The notes: generated from the letters alone by a model not told the origin. 64,000 bases of DNA from Pseudomonas purpurea (GCF_039908635.1 NZ_CP150918.1:5534001-5598000), one strand, 5' to 3'. Numbered from the stretch's first letter, positions 17,045 through 27,750 are shown. Program-made: numbers and translations.

Positions 17045-17998
17045 CTAGGGATTCAGCCCTTTGATCCGCTGGGTCAAATAGCCGAAATATTGATCGCGAA
17101 ACGCCTGGGTCTCATTGGCCAGGTGATGCCGCGCCTCGGGCATCATCAGCACCTGCGGCTGATCGAACTTGCCCTCGAGCACGCCCAGGTTGTGCTGCCA
17201 GTCCACCGTCATGTCCGCCTGCCCCTGCACGATAATCGGCCGCCGGGCGCTGCGCGGCGCCGCTTCAATACGCTTGATCCAGCGGCCCAGCGCACCGACC
17301 CACGCCGTGGGCAACCGCTGTGGCTGCAACGGATCGGCCAGCAGGAACGGCAGGAAACCCGGATCGTTGGAGTTCTCGCTGAACCGTCGGGCAATGCCGT
17401 TGACGAACGGCCTGAGCAGGTAGTAACTCAATTGCGACCAGCCCCAGGCTCGTGGCCGCACCAGCGGTGACAGCAAAATCGTCAGCCCCTGCGCCGGGCT
17501 GTCGAGCCCATGATGAAGCAAGTGATCCACCACAATCGCCCCACCGGTACTTTGCCCGCACAGGTGCCACGGCTGCGGCAGGTCCAGAGACCGGGCCTCG
17601 TTGAACAGGCCCTGCAACGCGGCCTGATAGTCGGCGAAGTCGTCGATGCTGGCACGCTCGCCACTGGACAGGCCATGGCCCGGCAGGTCGCAGGCGATTA
17701 CCACGAAACCCTGCTCCAGCGCCCATTCGATCACATGCGTGTAGAGCCCCATGTGATCGTAGAAACCGTGCAGCAGAAACAACGTCGCTACTGGCTGCTG
17801 CGGCCACCAGACCTGGCTGACCACCTCGAAATCGCCCACCGCGAAGCGTCCCAGGGCACGTTTGACCGGCACGCTGTGCCGGGCAAAGTCCAGCCCATAA
17901 AAACGCTGGTAAGCCAACGCCTCTTCCGACAACGGCTGCCGCTCGGCCAATGGTCGCAGGCTGGCACGCAAGTGATCGGGGTTGAAGGTCGCTGACAT
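17045..17998 (-). CDS. Alpha/beta hydrolase (lysophospholipase-like, serine aminopeptidase S33 type)
   Basis: 317-aa hydrolase. The oxyanion region is LFLLHGFYDHMGLY (residues ~73-86), followed by DLPGHGLSSG. The nucleophile elbow is CGQSTGG with Ser150. The acid and His are likely in IVQGQADMTVDW and the final ARHHLANE. The pattern matches monoacylglycerol-lipase/lysophospholipase-like Hydrolase_4 proteins. The ATG at 17998 (MSATFNPDHLR) is preferred over the open frame to 18076. Substrate unknown. Confidence 0.8.
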   Translation of the reverse strand: MSATFNPDHLRASLRPLAERQPLSEEALAYQRFYGLDFARHSVPVKRALGRFAVGDFEVVSQVWWPQQPVATLFLLHGFYDHMGLYTHVIEWALEQGFVVIACDLPGHGLSSGERASIDDFADYQAALQGLFNEARSLDLPQPWHLCGQSTGGAIVVDHLLHHGLDSPAQGLTILLSPLVRPRAWGWSQLSYYLLRPFVNGIARRFSENSNDPGFLPFLLADPLQPQRLPTAWVGALGRWIKRIEAAPRSARRPIIVQGQADMTVDWQHNLGVLEGKFDQPQVLMMPEARHHLANETQAFRDQYFGYLTQRIKGLNP

Positions 17999-18109
17999 GA
18001 GGGGGATTCCAGGCAAACGCGCAGTGCGCAAAACAGACTTTATAAGCCTGCGATATTCATCTGTCGCGGCAAGCATGGCAAGCTACGCGACCTTCGAGGA
18101 CCGATCCGT

Positions 18110-18688
18110 ATGCGCCCGTCTTACCGCACGACCCTGCTTGCCAGCCTGCTCGTTCTTGTGTGCGCCGGTGCGCTGTGGGCAGCGTATGACTGGTTTGAGG
18201 GGCGCTATCTGCGGGCATTCAGCTCCCACACGGCAGTGTTTTCCGGCGACCCGCTGCGCCTGCCCGATGAACTGGCCGGCCCCGGCGCCGTGCGGCTGGT
18301 GCACTTCTGGGACCCGGCCTGCCCATGCAACGTCGGCAACCAGCAGCACCTGGCCGAACTGATCGAACACTATGCACCGCAGGGCGTGGAGTTTTACGCG
18401 GTACAAAAACCCGGCACTCACGGTCAGTTGCCTGGCACCTTGAGCAGCCTGAAACACCTCGAAGCGCTGCCCGGCAGTGAACAGATCCCCGCCAGCCCAG
18501 CCGTGGCGATCTGGGACCGCAGCGGCAAACTGGCGTACTTCGGCCCGTACAGCGAAGGCCTGACCTGCAATTCCAGCAACAGTTTTATCGAACCGATCCT
18601 GCAAGCGTTGAACGAAGGCCGTGCGGTGGATGCCACGCACACCCTGGCGGTGGGCTGCTATTGTCCGTGGCCGGGCGACACGCACTAA
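18110..18688 (+). CDS. DUF6436-like thioredoxin-fold membrane-anchored protein
   Basis: 192-aa protein with an N-terminal anchor (TTLLASLLVLVCAGALWAAYDWF) and a thioredoxin-like region: VRLVHFWDPACPCNVGNQQHL followed by VEFYAVQKPG. The active-site position reads CPC rather than CxxC. A second cysteine group (LTCNSSNS, GCYCPW) lies near the C-terminus. It is probably periplasmic-facing and could be a redox or metal-handling protein; that is inference. Confidence 0.72.
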   Translation: MRPSYRTTLLASLLVLVCAGALWAAYDWFEGRYLRAFSSHTAVFSGDPLRLPDELAGPGAVRLVHFWDPACPCNVGNQQHLAELIEHYAPQGVEFYAVQKPGTHGQLPGTLSSLKHLEALPGSEQIPASPAVAIWDRSGKLAYFGPYSEGLTCNSSNSFIEPILQALNEGRAVDATHTLAVGCYCPWPGDTH

Positions 18689-18790
18689 GGCATTGCAGAC
18701 TTTTCCAGGACGCCGATGCCCGGCACCGCAGGTCTGTGCTAACTGTTTGTAGCCACGAGGGCTGCACCCCCGATCGCACAAGGAGTCACC

Positions 18791-21199
18791 ATGAAACGCG
18801 TCCTGACCGTCCTCGCCCTGCTGCTGGTCGCCCTCGCCGTCGCGGCGGGCGGCTACCTCTACAGCAAGCAGCCCACGCGTCAGGGCCTGGTGGAGTTGCA
18901 GCAACTGCAAGGTTCGGTGACCGTGCGGTACGACGAGCGCGGCATCGCGCATATCCGCGCCGAAAACGAAACCGACCTCTATCGCGCCCTGGGTTACGTG
19001 CATGCCCAGGACCGGTTGTTCCAGATGGAAGCCATGCGTCGCCTGGCCCGTGGCGAGCTGGCCGAAGTCCTCGGGCCGAAGCTGCTCGACACCGACAAAC
19101 TGTTCCGCAGCCTGCGCATTCGTGAACGCGCCGAAACCTATGTCGCCGCACTCGACCGCCAGTCCCCGGCCTGGAAGGCCCTGCAAGCCTATCTGGACGG
19201 CATCAACCAGTATCAGGACAACCACGCGGCGCCCGTGGAGTTCGACGTGCTGGGCATCCGCAAACGCCCGTTCACGGCCGAAGACACCATCAGCGTCGCC
19301 GGGTACATGGCCTACAGCTTTGCCGCGGCGTTTCGTACCGAACCCTTGTTGACCTACGTACGCGATCAACTGGGCAGCGACTACCTGAACATCTTCGACC
19401 TCGACTGGCAGCCCAAGGGCGCACTTGCCAAAGGGCGCGCCGCCACGCCACCGCCCCTGGCCAACATGGACTGGCAGGACCTCAACGCCATCGCCCGCCT
19501 GAGCGAGCAGGCGCTGGCCGACAATGGCCTGCCGCAGTTCGAGGGCAGCAACGCCTGGGCCATCTCCGGCACCCGGACCCAAAGTGGCAAGCCGCTGCTG
19601 GCGGGCGATCCGCACATCCGGTTCTCGGTGCCATCGGTGTGGTACGAAGCTCAACTTTCAGCGCCGGGTTTTGAACTCTACGGCCATCATCAGGCGCTGG
19701 TGCCCTTCGCCTTCCTGGGCAACAACCTGGAGTTCGGCTGGAGCCTGACGATGTTCCAGAACGATGACCTCGACCTGATCGCCGAGAAGGCCAACCCGGA
19801 CAACGCCAATCAGGTCTGGTATCGCGGCAAATGGGTCGACCTGATCAACACCGAGCAGCAGATTGCCGTGAAAGGCCAGGCGCCCGTCACCCTGACGCTG
19901 CGTCAGTCGCCCCACGGGCCGATCATCAACGACGTACTCGGGGCCAACGCCGGCAAGGCACCGGTCGCCATGTGGTGGGCGTTCCTGGAGACCCAGAACC
20001 CGATCCTCGAAGGTTTCTACCAGTTGAACCGCGCCGACACCCTGGCCAAGGCCCGCGCCGCCTCGGCCAAGGTTCAGGCGCCGGGGCTGAACATTGTCTG
20101 GGCCAACGCCAAGGGTGATATCGGCTGGTGGGCTGCGGCGCAATTGCCCAAGCGCCCGGCCGGGGTCAAGCCGGGGTTTATCCTCGACGGCAGCAGCAAC
20201 CAGCCGGACAAGGACGGTTTCTACCCGTTCAGCGCCAACCCGCAGGAAGAGAACCCGGCACGCGGCTACATCGTCTCGGCCAACTTTCAGCCGGTGTCGC
20301 CCACCGGCATGGAGATCCCCGGTTACTACAACCTGGCCGACCGTGGGCAGCAGCTCAATCGCCAGCTCAGCGACAAAAGCGTGAAGTGGAACATCGAGGC
20401 CAGCCAGGCCCTGCAACTGGGCACCACCACCGCTTATGGCCCGCGCCTGCTGGCGCCTTTGCTGCCAGTGCTGCGTGAGGTGGTCAGCGATCCGCTGGAA
20501 CTGAAACTGGTTGAACAACTGGCGCAGTGGAAAGGCGATTACCCGCTGGAGTCCACCAGTGCCACGGTGTTCAACCAGTTCCTGTTCAACCTGGCCGACG
20601 CCGCGCTGCACGACGAACTCGGCGACGGCTTCTTCGACACACTGCTGTCGACCCGGGTCATCGATGCGGCGCTGCCAAGGCTCGCCGCTTCACCCGACTC
20701 GCCGTGGTGGGATAACCGTAACACCCTGGGCAAGGAAAGCCGCGCCGACACGGTCAACGCCGCGTGGCGAGCAACCATTGCCCATTTGAAAACAACCCTG
20801 GGCCCTGACTCGGCGCAATGGCAATGGGGCAAGGCCCACACCCTGACCCACGGCCATCCACTCGGCACGCAAAAGCCGCTGGAGCGGATCTTCAATGTCG
20901 GCCCCTTCGACGCCCCCGGTGCCCACGAAGTGCCGAACAACCTCACCTCGAAAATCGGCCCGGCGCCGTGGCCGGTCACCTACGGCCCCTCGACCCGGCG
21001 CATCATCGACTTCGCCGACCCGGCCCACAGCCTGACCATCAACCCGGTGGGCCAAAGTGGCGTGCCGTTCGACGCACACTTCGACGACCAGGCCGAAGCC
21101 TACATCGAAGGGGTCTACCATCAGGCTCACTTCAGCGACGAAGAAGTGACGGCCAACACCCGCAGCACCTTGAAGCTGCTGCCGGCTCGAGCCCGATAG
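18791..21199 (+). CDS. hacB: HacB-like N-acyl-homoserine lactone acylase (Ntn hydrolase)
   Basis: 802-aa penicillin-amidase-family proenzyme, predicted to cleave the amide of acyl-homoserine lactones and related long-chain amides. An N-terminal signal/anchor (VLALLLVALAVAAGGYLY) directs export. The alpha chain shows VRYDERGIAHIRA and GYVHAQDRLFQME. Self-cleavage should occur at Gly252|Ser253 in FEGSNAWAISG, making Ser253 the N-terminal nucleophile of the beta chain. Synteny next to spuH is the same as PAO1 hacB (PA0305). Substrate range (AHL versus other amides) is inferred, since sister enzymes PvdQ and QuiP differ. Confidence 0.83.
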   Translation: MKRVLTVLALLLVALAVAAGGYLYSKQPTRQGLVELQQLQGSVTVRYDERGIAHIRAENETDLYRALGYVHAQDRLFQMEAMRRLARGELAEVLGPKLLDTDKLFRSLRIRERAETYVAALDRQSPAWKALQAYLDGINQYQDNHAAPVEFDVLGIRKRPFTAEDTISVAGYMAYSFAAAFRTEPLLTYVRDQLGSDYLNIFDLDWQPKGALAKGRAATPPPLANMDWQDLNAIARLSEQALADNGLPQFEGSNAWAISGTRTQSGKPLLAGDPHIRFSVPSVWYEAQLSAPGFELYGHHQALVPFAFLGNNLEFGWSLTMFQNDDLDLIAEKANPDNANQVWYRGKWVDLINTEQQIAVKGQAPVTLTLRQSPHGPIINDVLGANAGKAPVAMWWAFLETQNPILEGFYQLNRADTLAKARAASAKVQAPGLNIVWANAKGDIGWWAAAQLPKRPAGVKPGFILDGSSNQPDKDGFYPFSANPQEENPARGYIVSANFQPVSPTGMEIPGYYNLADRGQQLNRQLSDKSVKWNIEASQALQLGTTTAYGPRLLAPLLPVLREVVSDPLELKLVEQLAQWKGDYPLESTSATVFNQFLFNLADAALHDELGDGFFDTLLSTRVIDAALPRLAASPDSPWWDNRNTLGKESRADTVNAAWRATIAHLKTTLGPDSAQWQWGKAHTLTHGHPLGTQKPLERIFNVGPFDAPGAHEVPNNLTSKIGPAPWPVTYGPSTRRIIDFADPAHSLTINPVGQSGVPFDAHFDDQAEAYIEGVYHQAHFSDEEVTANTRSTLKLLPARAR

Positions 21200-21590
21200 T
21201 CGGCACTCGCCTTCCCGCGCACCGCACGGGAAGGCGCCTGAGGCGCTCAGTACGCTCTAGATCCCGCGCTGAAGCCTTCCCGGCGCCTCGGCCATAGGTT
21301 TGCTTGAACTTCTTGCTGAGCGCGGGCTCAGGCTCAAGCACGCCTGCCCCGCAAGCGTTCGGCCCGGCATTCTCCCGCCGGCACGATGGGTACGGCGTCC
21401 AGTCGTCCTGAAACTGACAACGCAGGTTCAGGCTGCCGCGCCGCTTGGCCAGGCCGATGAAGGTATCGATCGGGCTCATTTGCGCGTTGTGGACAAGCAA
21501 CTCAGCGGATCGGGCAAACGCAAACCGCCTGGATGGACAAGACTGTATGTGTTGCAACAGCGCCCCTCAACCTGTTCAGGAGTTAACGCT
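21200..21590. other. Intergenic region after hacB, possible gene remnant
   Basis: A hairpin CCTTCCCG...CGGGAAGG lies about 10-35 bp past the hacB stop. There is no T tract. On the minus strand about 21230-21550 is an open frame that is not intact-looking. It includes LSKKFKQTYGR, which resembles the end of an AraC-type HTH (FKQxYG). No complete domain can be built, so I list it as a possible decayed regulator fragment. The last ~40 bp should contain the promoter or leader of the following AhpD-like gene. Confidence 0.35.
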
Positions 21591-21932
21591 ATGTTCAATA
21601 ACTGGTCCGAACTGCTGCCTACCATCCAGAAAGCCTTTGGCGCCCTGGGCAAGAGCAACCCGAAGATGGTCAAGGCCTACATGGCCCTGGAGGATGCCGC
21701 CGCTGAAAACGATGTGCTGGATGCCAAGACTCGCGAGCTGATTTCCATCGCCGTGGCGATCACCACCCGCTGTGACGGTTGCATCGGCGTGCATACCGAT
21801 GCCGCGATCAAGGCCGGCGCCAGCCGCGAAGAAATTGCCGCTACGCTGGCGACAGCTATTTCACTGAATGCCGGCGCGGCGTACATCTACTCGCTGCGAG
21901 CACTTGAAGCGCATGACGCGCTGAAAGGCTGA
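21591..21932 (+). CDS. Carboxymuconolactone decarboxylase / AhpD-like protein
   Basis: 113-aa protein with the AhpD core TRCDGCIGVHTDAAIKAGAS. Cys61, Cys64 and His68 form the CxxC-xxx-H redox site of alkylhydroperoxidase-like CMD proteins. RELISIAVAITTR before it is typical. The longer frame is open from 21300, but the ATG at 21591 has CAGGAG upstream and starts the family. It probably acts as a small peroxidase or disulfide reductase. The PAO1 hacB region has a similar neighbour. Confidence 0.85.
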   Translation: MFNNWSELLPTIQKAFGALGKSNPKMVKAYMALEDAAAENDVLDAKTRELISIAVAITTRCDGCIGVHTDAAIKAGASREEIAATLATAISLNAGAAYIYSLRALEAHDALKG

Positions 21933-21941
21933 GCACCAAAC

Positions 21942-22076
21942 CTGTGGCGAGGAAGCTTGTTCCCGCTGGGCTGCGAAGCGGCCCAAAAACCTGCAACCGC
22001 GTTGTAACAGGTGTACCGCACCCACCGACTTTGGGAGTGCTGCGCACTCCAGCGGGAGCAAGCTCCCTCGCCACAA
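21942..22076. repeat. REP doublet (REPIN-like), GTGGCGAGGGAGC family, copy 3
   Basis: 135-bp inverted pair. The left arm has diverged (GAGGAAGCTTGTTCCCGC) and the right arm is intact. It sits between the convergent AhpD-like gene and spuH. Confidence 0.88.
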
Positions 22077-22106
22077 AAGCCCACTTCATTCGCCAACCGT
22101 CCCCAT

Positions 22107-22146
22107 AAAAGAACCTCGCTCTCTTTGCAGGGAGCGAGGTTCTTTT
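22107..22146 (-). terminator. Terminator of the spu operon
   Basis: AAAAGAACCTCGCTC and GGAGCGAGGTTCTTTT form a long stem with A/T tracts on both sides. It can terminate the leftward spu transcript just past spuH and also rightward read-through from the AhpD-like gene. Confidence 0.88.
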
Positions 22147-22158
22147 GTGCTGCCAGGC

Positions 22159-23049
22159 TTAAGCGGCTTCCGGTGCCTGCGCGCGGCGCACGTCCGGTTG
22201 TTTCCAGGAGTCGGCGGCGCTTTCTTCGATGGCTTGCTGGATCGCACGCTTGCGCGCTTCTTCGGCGCGGCGGCTGAAGAACCAGACCAGGAAGGTCACC
22301 AGCGACACGGCCAGCAGAATCAGGCTGGCCACGGCGTTGATCTCGGGCTTCACACCCAGGCGCACCGCCGAGAACACTTCCATCGGCAAGGTCGTGGAAC
22401 CCGGCCCCGACACGAAGCTCGCCAGCACCAGGTCATCCAGCGACAGGGCGAACGACATCATGCCGCCCGCCGCCAGCGACGGCGCGATCATCGGGATGGT
22501 GATCAGGAAGAACACCTTCCACGGCCGCGCACCGAGGTCCATGGCCGCCTCTTCGATGGACAGGTCCAGCTCACGCAGGCGCGCCGACACCACCACCGCC
22601 ACATACGCGGCGCAGAACGTGGTGTGGGCGATCCAGATCGTGACGATGCCACGTTCCTGCGGCCAGCCGATCATCTGCGCCATTGCCACGAACAGCAGCA
22701 ACAGCGACAGGCCGGTGATCACTTCCGGCATCACCAGCGGCGCGGTGACCAGGCCACCGAACAGCGTGCGGCCCTTGAATCGGGTGATCCGGGTCAACAC
22801 GAACGCGGCCAGGGTGCCCAGCGCTACGGCGGCAATCGCGGTGTAGCAGGCGATTTCCAGGGAGCGTACCACCGAGCCCATCAGTTGGGTGTTATCCAGC
22901 AGGCCGACGTACCACTTGATCGACCAGCCGCCCCAGACTGTCACCAGTTTCGAGGCGTTGAACGAATAGATCACCAGGATCAGCATCGGCAGGTAGATGA
23001 ACAACAGGCCCAGTACCAGCATCACGCTGGAAAAACCGACGCGTTTCAT
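22159..23049 (-). CDS. spuH: Polyamine ABC transporter permease SpuH (PotI-like)
   Basis: 296-aa inner-membrane subunit of the putrescine/spermidine importer. Six hydrophobic helices are apparent. The EAA loop that contacts the ATPase is EEAAMDLGARPWKVFFLITIPMIAPSLAAG in the second half. Its ATG overlaps the spuG stop by 4 bp (ATGA), indicating translational coupling. The C-terminal tail after the last helix is charged (RRAEEARKRAIQQAIEE). Confidence 0.92.
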   Translation of the reverse strand: MKRVGFSSVMLVLGLLFIYLPMLILVIYSFNASKLVTVWGGWSIKWYVGLLDNTQLMGSVVRSLEIACYTAIAAVALGTLAAFVLTRITRFKGRTLFGGLVTAPLVMPEVITGLSLLLLFVAMAQMIGWPQERGIVTIWIAHTTFCAAYVAVVVSARLRELDLSIEEAAMDLGARPWKVFFLITIPMIAPSLAAGGMMSFALSLDDLVLASFVSGPGSTTLPMEVFSAVRLGVKPEINAVASLILLAVSLVTFLVWFFSRRAEEARKRAIQQAIEESAADSWKQPDVRRAQAPEAA

Positions 23050-23966
23050 TCTCTGCCCTCCATTTCTTTGGCCTGGCTGCGGTTGAACAGGATGATCGGC
23101 ACGATCAGGATCGCCAGCATCACCACGGCCAAGGCGGACGCCACCGGCCAGTCACGGTTGTTGAAGAACTCTTGCCAGAGCACTTTACCGATCATCAGGG
23201 TTTCCGGGCCGCCCAGCAGTTCCGGGATCACGAACTCGCCCACCACCGGGATGAACACCAGCATGCAGCCGGCGATGATGCCGTTTTTCGACAACGGCAC
23301 GGTGATCTTCCAGAAGCTGTTGAAGGTGCTCGAACCCAGGTCCGACGCCGCTTCCAGCAAGCTGTTGTCATGCTTCACGAGGTTGGCATACAGCGGCAGG
23401 ATCATGAACGGCAGGTAGGAATACACCACGCCGATGTACACCGCGAGGTTGGTGTTGAGGATCTGCAAGGGTTCGTTGATCCAGCCCATCGACATCAGGA
23501 AGCCGTTGAGCAGCCCGTTGTTGCTGAGGATGCCCATCCACGCATAGACGCGGATCAGGATCGCCGTCCAGGTCGGCATCATGATCAGCAGCACCAGCAC
23601 GGTCTGGATTTCCTTGCGGGCGTTGGCGATGGCGTAGGCCATCGGGTAGCCGATCAGCAGGCAGAGGATGGTGCTGAACAGCGCCATCTTCAGCGAGCCC
23701 AGGTAGGCGGCGATGTACAACTCGTCGTCGCCCAGCATCGTGTAGTTGCCCAGGTTCAGCAGCAACTGAACCTTCTGGTCAACGTAGCTGTAGATCTCGG
23801 TGTACGGCGGGATGGCCACGTCGGCTTCGGCAAAACTGATCTTCAGGACAATGAAGAACGGCAGCATGAAGAACAGAAACAGCCAGATGAACGGCACCCC
23901 GATGACCAGATGACGGCCACCGGGAATTATTCGACTGAGTTGGCGTTTGAGCTTTCGCAGGTTCAT
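23046..23966 (-). CDS. spuG: Polyamine ABC transporter permease SpuG (PotH-like)
   Basis: 306-aa permease partner of SpuH. It has six predicted membrane segments beginning HLVIGVPFIWLFLFFMLPFFIVL. The coupling loop is LLEAASDLGSSTFNSFWKITVPLSKNGI. The ATG at 23966 overlaps the spuF stop codon by 4 bp; the frame is open to 23999, but that would overlap spuF further. SpuFGH order matches the P. aeruginosa operon. Confidence 0.92.
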   Translation of the reverse strand: MNLRKLKRQLSRIIPGGRHLVIGVPFIWLFLFFMLPFFIVLKISFAEADVAIPPYTEIYSYVDQKVQLLLNLGNYTMLGDDELYIAAYLGSLKMALFSTILCLLIGYPMAYAIANARKEIQTVLVLLIMMPTWTAILIRVYAWMGILSNNGLLNGFLMSMGWINEPLQILNTNLAVYIGVVYSYLPFMILPLYANLVKHDNSLLEAASDLGSSTFNSFWKITVPLSKNGIIAGCMLVFIPVVGEFVIPELLGGPETLMIGKVLWQEFFNNRDWPVASALAVVMLAILIVPIILFNRSQAKEMEGRE

Positions 23967-25105
23967 GAGCGCAGTACCACGCCGCTGTCGTCTTCCCACC
24001 AGACGTAGACCTGATCGCCCCAGGTCGGACGCTGCCCGCGACGCTCGGCGTTGGCGACGAACGACTGCACCAGTTTGCCGTTCGGCAGCTCGACGTAGAA
24101 CACCGAATGACCACCCAGATACGCAATGTCGTGGACCTTGCCGCTCGACCAGTTGTACTCGCAGGTCGGCATGTCAGAGGTCACCAGCAGTTTTTCCGGG
24201 CGAATGGCGTACGTCACCGACTTGTCCTGCACCGAGGTCGCAATGCCGTGGCCCACATAGATATTGCGGTCCAGGTCCTTGCAGGTCAGCAGGGCATGAC
24301 CTTCGGCATCGTCCACCACTTCGCTTTCGAAGATGTTGACGTTGCCGATGAATTCGCAGACCAGGCGACTGGTCGGGGTTTCGTAGATGTCGATCGGGCT
24401 GCCGATCTGGGCGATCCAGCCCAGGTGCATGATCGCGATGCGCTCGGCCATGGTCATGGCCTCTTCCTGGTCATGGGTCACCATCACGCAGGTCACGCCG
24501 ACGCGCTCGATGATCTCCACCAGTTCGAGCTGCATCTGCGAACGCAGTTTTTTATCCAGCGCGCCCATCGGTTCGTCGAGCAGCAACAGCTTTGGCCGCT
24601 TGGCCAACGAGCGGGCCAGCGCCACACGCTGACGCTGACCGCCAGAGAGCTGGTGCGGCTTGCGCTTGGCGTACTGGCTCATCTGCACCAGTTTGAGCAT
24701 CTCGGCCACGCGGGCGTCGACCTCGGCAGACGGGATCTTGTCCTGCTTGAGGCCGAAAGCGATGTTCTGCGCCACGGTCATGTGCGGGAACAAGGCGTAG
24801 GACTGGAACATCATGTTGATCGGCCGTTCGTACGGCGGCATGTCGGTGATGTCCACGCCATCAAGCAGAATGCGCCCCTCCGTGGGCCGTTCGAAACCTG
24901 CGAGCATTCGCAGCAAGGTCGATTTGCCCGATCCCGAACCGCCGAGCAAGGCGAAGATTTCACCTTTCTTGATTTCCAGGGACACGTCGTCCACGGCAAT
25001 CGTCTCGTCGAACTTTTTCGTGACCCGTTCGATTTTGACCAACACCTGTTTAGGTGTCTGGTCGCCCTCGAGGGCTTTCTTATAGGCGCCGGAGGCAACT
25101 GCCAT
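23963..25105 (-). CDS. spuF: Polyamine ABC transporter ATP-binding protein SpuF (PotG-like)
   Basis: 380-aa ATPase that powers polyamine import. Walker A is GGSGSGKS (55-62). The ABC signature is LSGGQRQRVALARSL. Walker B is LLLLDEPMGALD, followed by the H-loop VMVTHDQEEA. The C-terminal ~120 residues form the TOBE regulatory domain of the PotA/PotG type. The ATG at 25105 has GGGAG upstream. It begins 70 bp downstream of spuE. Confidence 0.93.
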   Translation of the reverse strand: MAVASGAYKKALEGDQTPKQVLVKIERVTKKFDETIAVDDVSLEIKKGEIFALLGGSGSGKSTLLRMLAGFERPTEGRILLDGVDITDMPPYERPINMMFQSYALFPHMTVAQNIAFGLKQDKIPSAEVDARVAEMLKLVQMSQYAKRKPHQLSGGQRQRVALARSLAKRPKLLLLDEPMGALDKKLRSQMQLELVEIIERVGVTCVMVTHDQEEAMTMAERIAIMHLGWIAQIGSPIDIYETPTSRLVCEFIGNVNIFESEVVDDAEGHALLTCKDLDRNIYVGHGIATSVQDKSVTYAIRPEKLLVTSDMPTCEYNWSSGKVHDIAYLGGHSVFYVELPNGKLVQSFVANAERRGQRPTWGDQVYVWWEDDSGVVLRS

Positions 25106-25175
25106 TTGCGAAACTCCCAACAAAATTTGCAGTTCGCCCAACGCAGGCGAACCTTGGATAGTTTGAGCCTTGAAG

Positions 25176-26390
<1,215 letters not shown>

Positions 26391-26403
26391 TCATTTAATT
26401 ATT

Positions 26404-26438
26404 CCTGCTGCCGTCACGCGGGCGTCGACGGCAGCAGG
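26404..26438 (-). promoter_or_regulatory. Intercistronic stem-loop between spuD and spuE
   Basis: CCTGCTGCCGTC and GACGGCAGCAGG pair perfectly (12 bp, 11-nt loop) about 20 bp after the spuD stop. The minus-strand sequence after it is AATAATTAAATG, not a T run. It is therefore more likely an mRNA-stabilising or attenuating element than a full terminator. It would let spuD accumulate above downstream genes, as is common for binding-protein cistrons. Confidence 0.65.
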
Positions 26439-26456
26439 GGGAGGCCTCAAATCGGC

Positions 26457-27566
26457 TTATTTACCGGATTTGATCTTGGTCCAGCTGCGGGTCAACTCAC
26501 GCTGAGTAGCCGCTGGCAAATCGGCGATTGCGTAGAGCTTGGCCTGCACTTCGGCTGACGGGTAGATGCCCGGGTCCGAGGTAATTTCCTTGTTCACGTA
26601 CTGAGTGGCTTCGGCGTTGCCGTTAGGGAAGCGCACGCTGTTGGTGATTTCAGCCATCACTTTTGGCTGCAACAGGTAGTTCATGAACTTGTAGGCACCG
26701 TCGACGTTTTCCGCATCCTTGGGGATCGCGACCATGTCGTAGAAGCTGCCAGCGCCTTCTTTCGGAATGGCGTAGCTGACTTTCACCTTGTCACCGGCTT
26801 CGGCAGCACGGGATTTGGCCTGCTGGACGTCACCCGAGTAGCCGACCGCTACGCAGATGTTGCCGTTGGCAAGGTCGGAGATGTACTTGGATGAGTGGAA
26901 GTAGGTGATCGAAGGACGAATCTTCAGGAACAGCTCTTCGGCTTTCTTCAGGTCTTCTTTCTTCTGGCTGTCGGTTGGCAGGCCCAGGTAATGCAGGGCG
27001 ACCGGCAGCATTTCGGTCGGCGAATCGAGGAAGCTCACGCCGCAGCTCTTGAGCTTGGCAATGTTCTCGGGCTTGAACAGGGTGTCCCAGGAGTCAATCG
27101 TGTCGACGCCCAGCGCGGCCTTGACCTTCTCGGCGTTGTAACCGATACCGATCGAGCCCCACATGTAAGGGAAGGCATGTTTGTTGTCCGGGTCACTGAT
27201 CGAAACCGCTTTGAGCAGCGACTTGTTCAGGTTGCCGTAGTTGGACAGTTTGGACTTGTCCAGCTCCTGGTAAACACCGGCCTTGATCTGTTTGGCCAGG
27301 AAGTTGTTGGACGGCACAACAACGTCATACCCGGACTTGCCGGCCAGCAACTTGGCTTCCAGGGTTTCGTTACTGTCGAACACGTCGTAGACGACCTTGA
27401 TCCCGGACTCTTTCTCAAAGTTCGCGATGGTGTCCGGTGCGATGTAGTCAGACCAGTTGTAAACATGCAGGACCTTATCATCGGCCTGGGCAGCCCCTGC
27501 CATCACGCCCATCAGGGACAAGGCGAGCAGGGTCATGCCAGTTTTTTTCAAACCTAATGCCTTCAT
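26457..27566 (-). CDS. spuD: Periplasmic polyamine-binding protein SpuD (putrescine type)
   Basis: 369-aa paralogue of SpuE. The signal peptide is [42 protein letters not shown]. Ligand-pocket segments [14 protein letters not shown] and [16 protein letters not shown] are shared with SpuE, while [11 protein letters not shown] carries Phe as in PotF. The ATG at 27566 has GGAG at good spacing. Putrescine preference is inferred from that residue and from gene order (between spuC and spuE). Confidence 0.87.
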   Translation of the reverse strand: MKALGLKKTGMTLLALSLMGVMAGAAQADDKVLHVYNWSDYIAPDTIANFEKESGIKVVYDVFDSNETLEAKLLAGKSGYDVVVPSNNFLAKQIKAGVYQELDKSKLSNYGNLNKSLLKAVSISDPDNKHAFPYMWGSIGIGYNAEKVKAALGVDTIDSWDTLFKPENIAKLKSCGVSFLDSPTEMLPVALHYLGLPTDSQKKEDLKKAEELFLKIRPSITYFHSSKYISDLANGNICVAVGYSGDVQQAKSRAAEAGDKVKVSYAIPKEGAGSFYDMVAIPKDAENVDGAYKFMNYLLQPKVMAEITNSVRFPNGNAEATQYVNKEITSDPGIYPSAEVQAKLYAIADLPAATQRELTRSWTKIKSGK

Positions 27567-27750
27567 GCGTAACGCTCCAATTATTCTTTTTGACCACATT
27601 TTTGTTAGCCAAGAGCCAACGGCCGATTCCTGGACAACTAAAACAGAGGGTAGTCTGGCAAGTTACAAGGCCGGCTTTCAAGGCAAGACCCACTCTTTAA
27701 TCTGCCCTGCGCGGAACAGCCGCTTCGCTACCCCGCTCAAAGCCTAGCAC

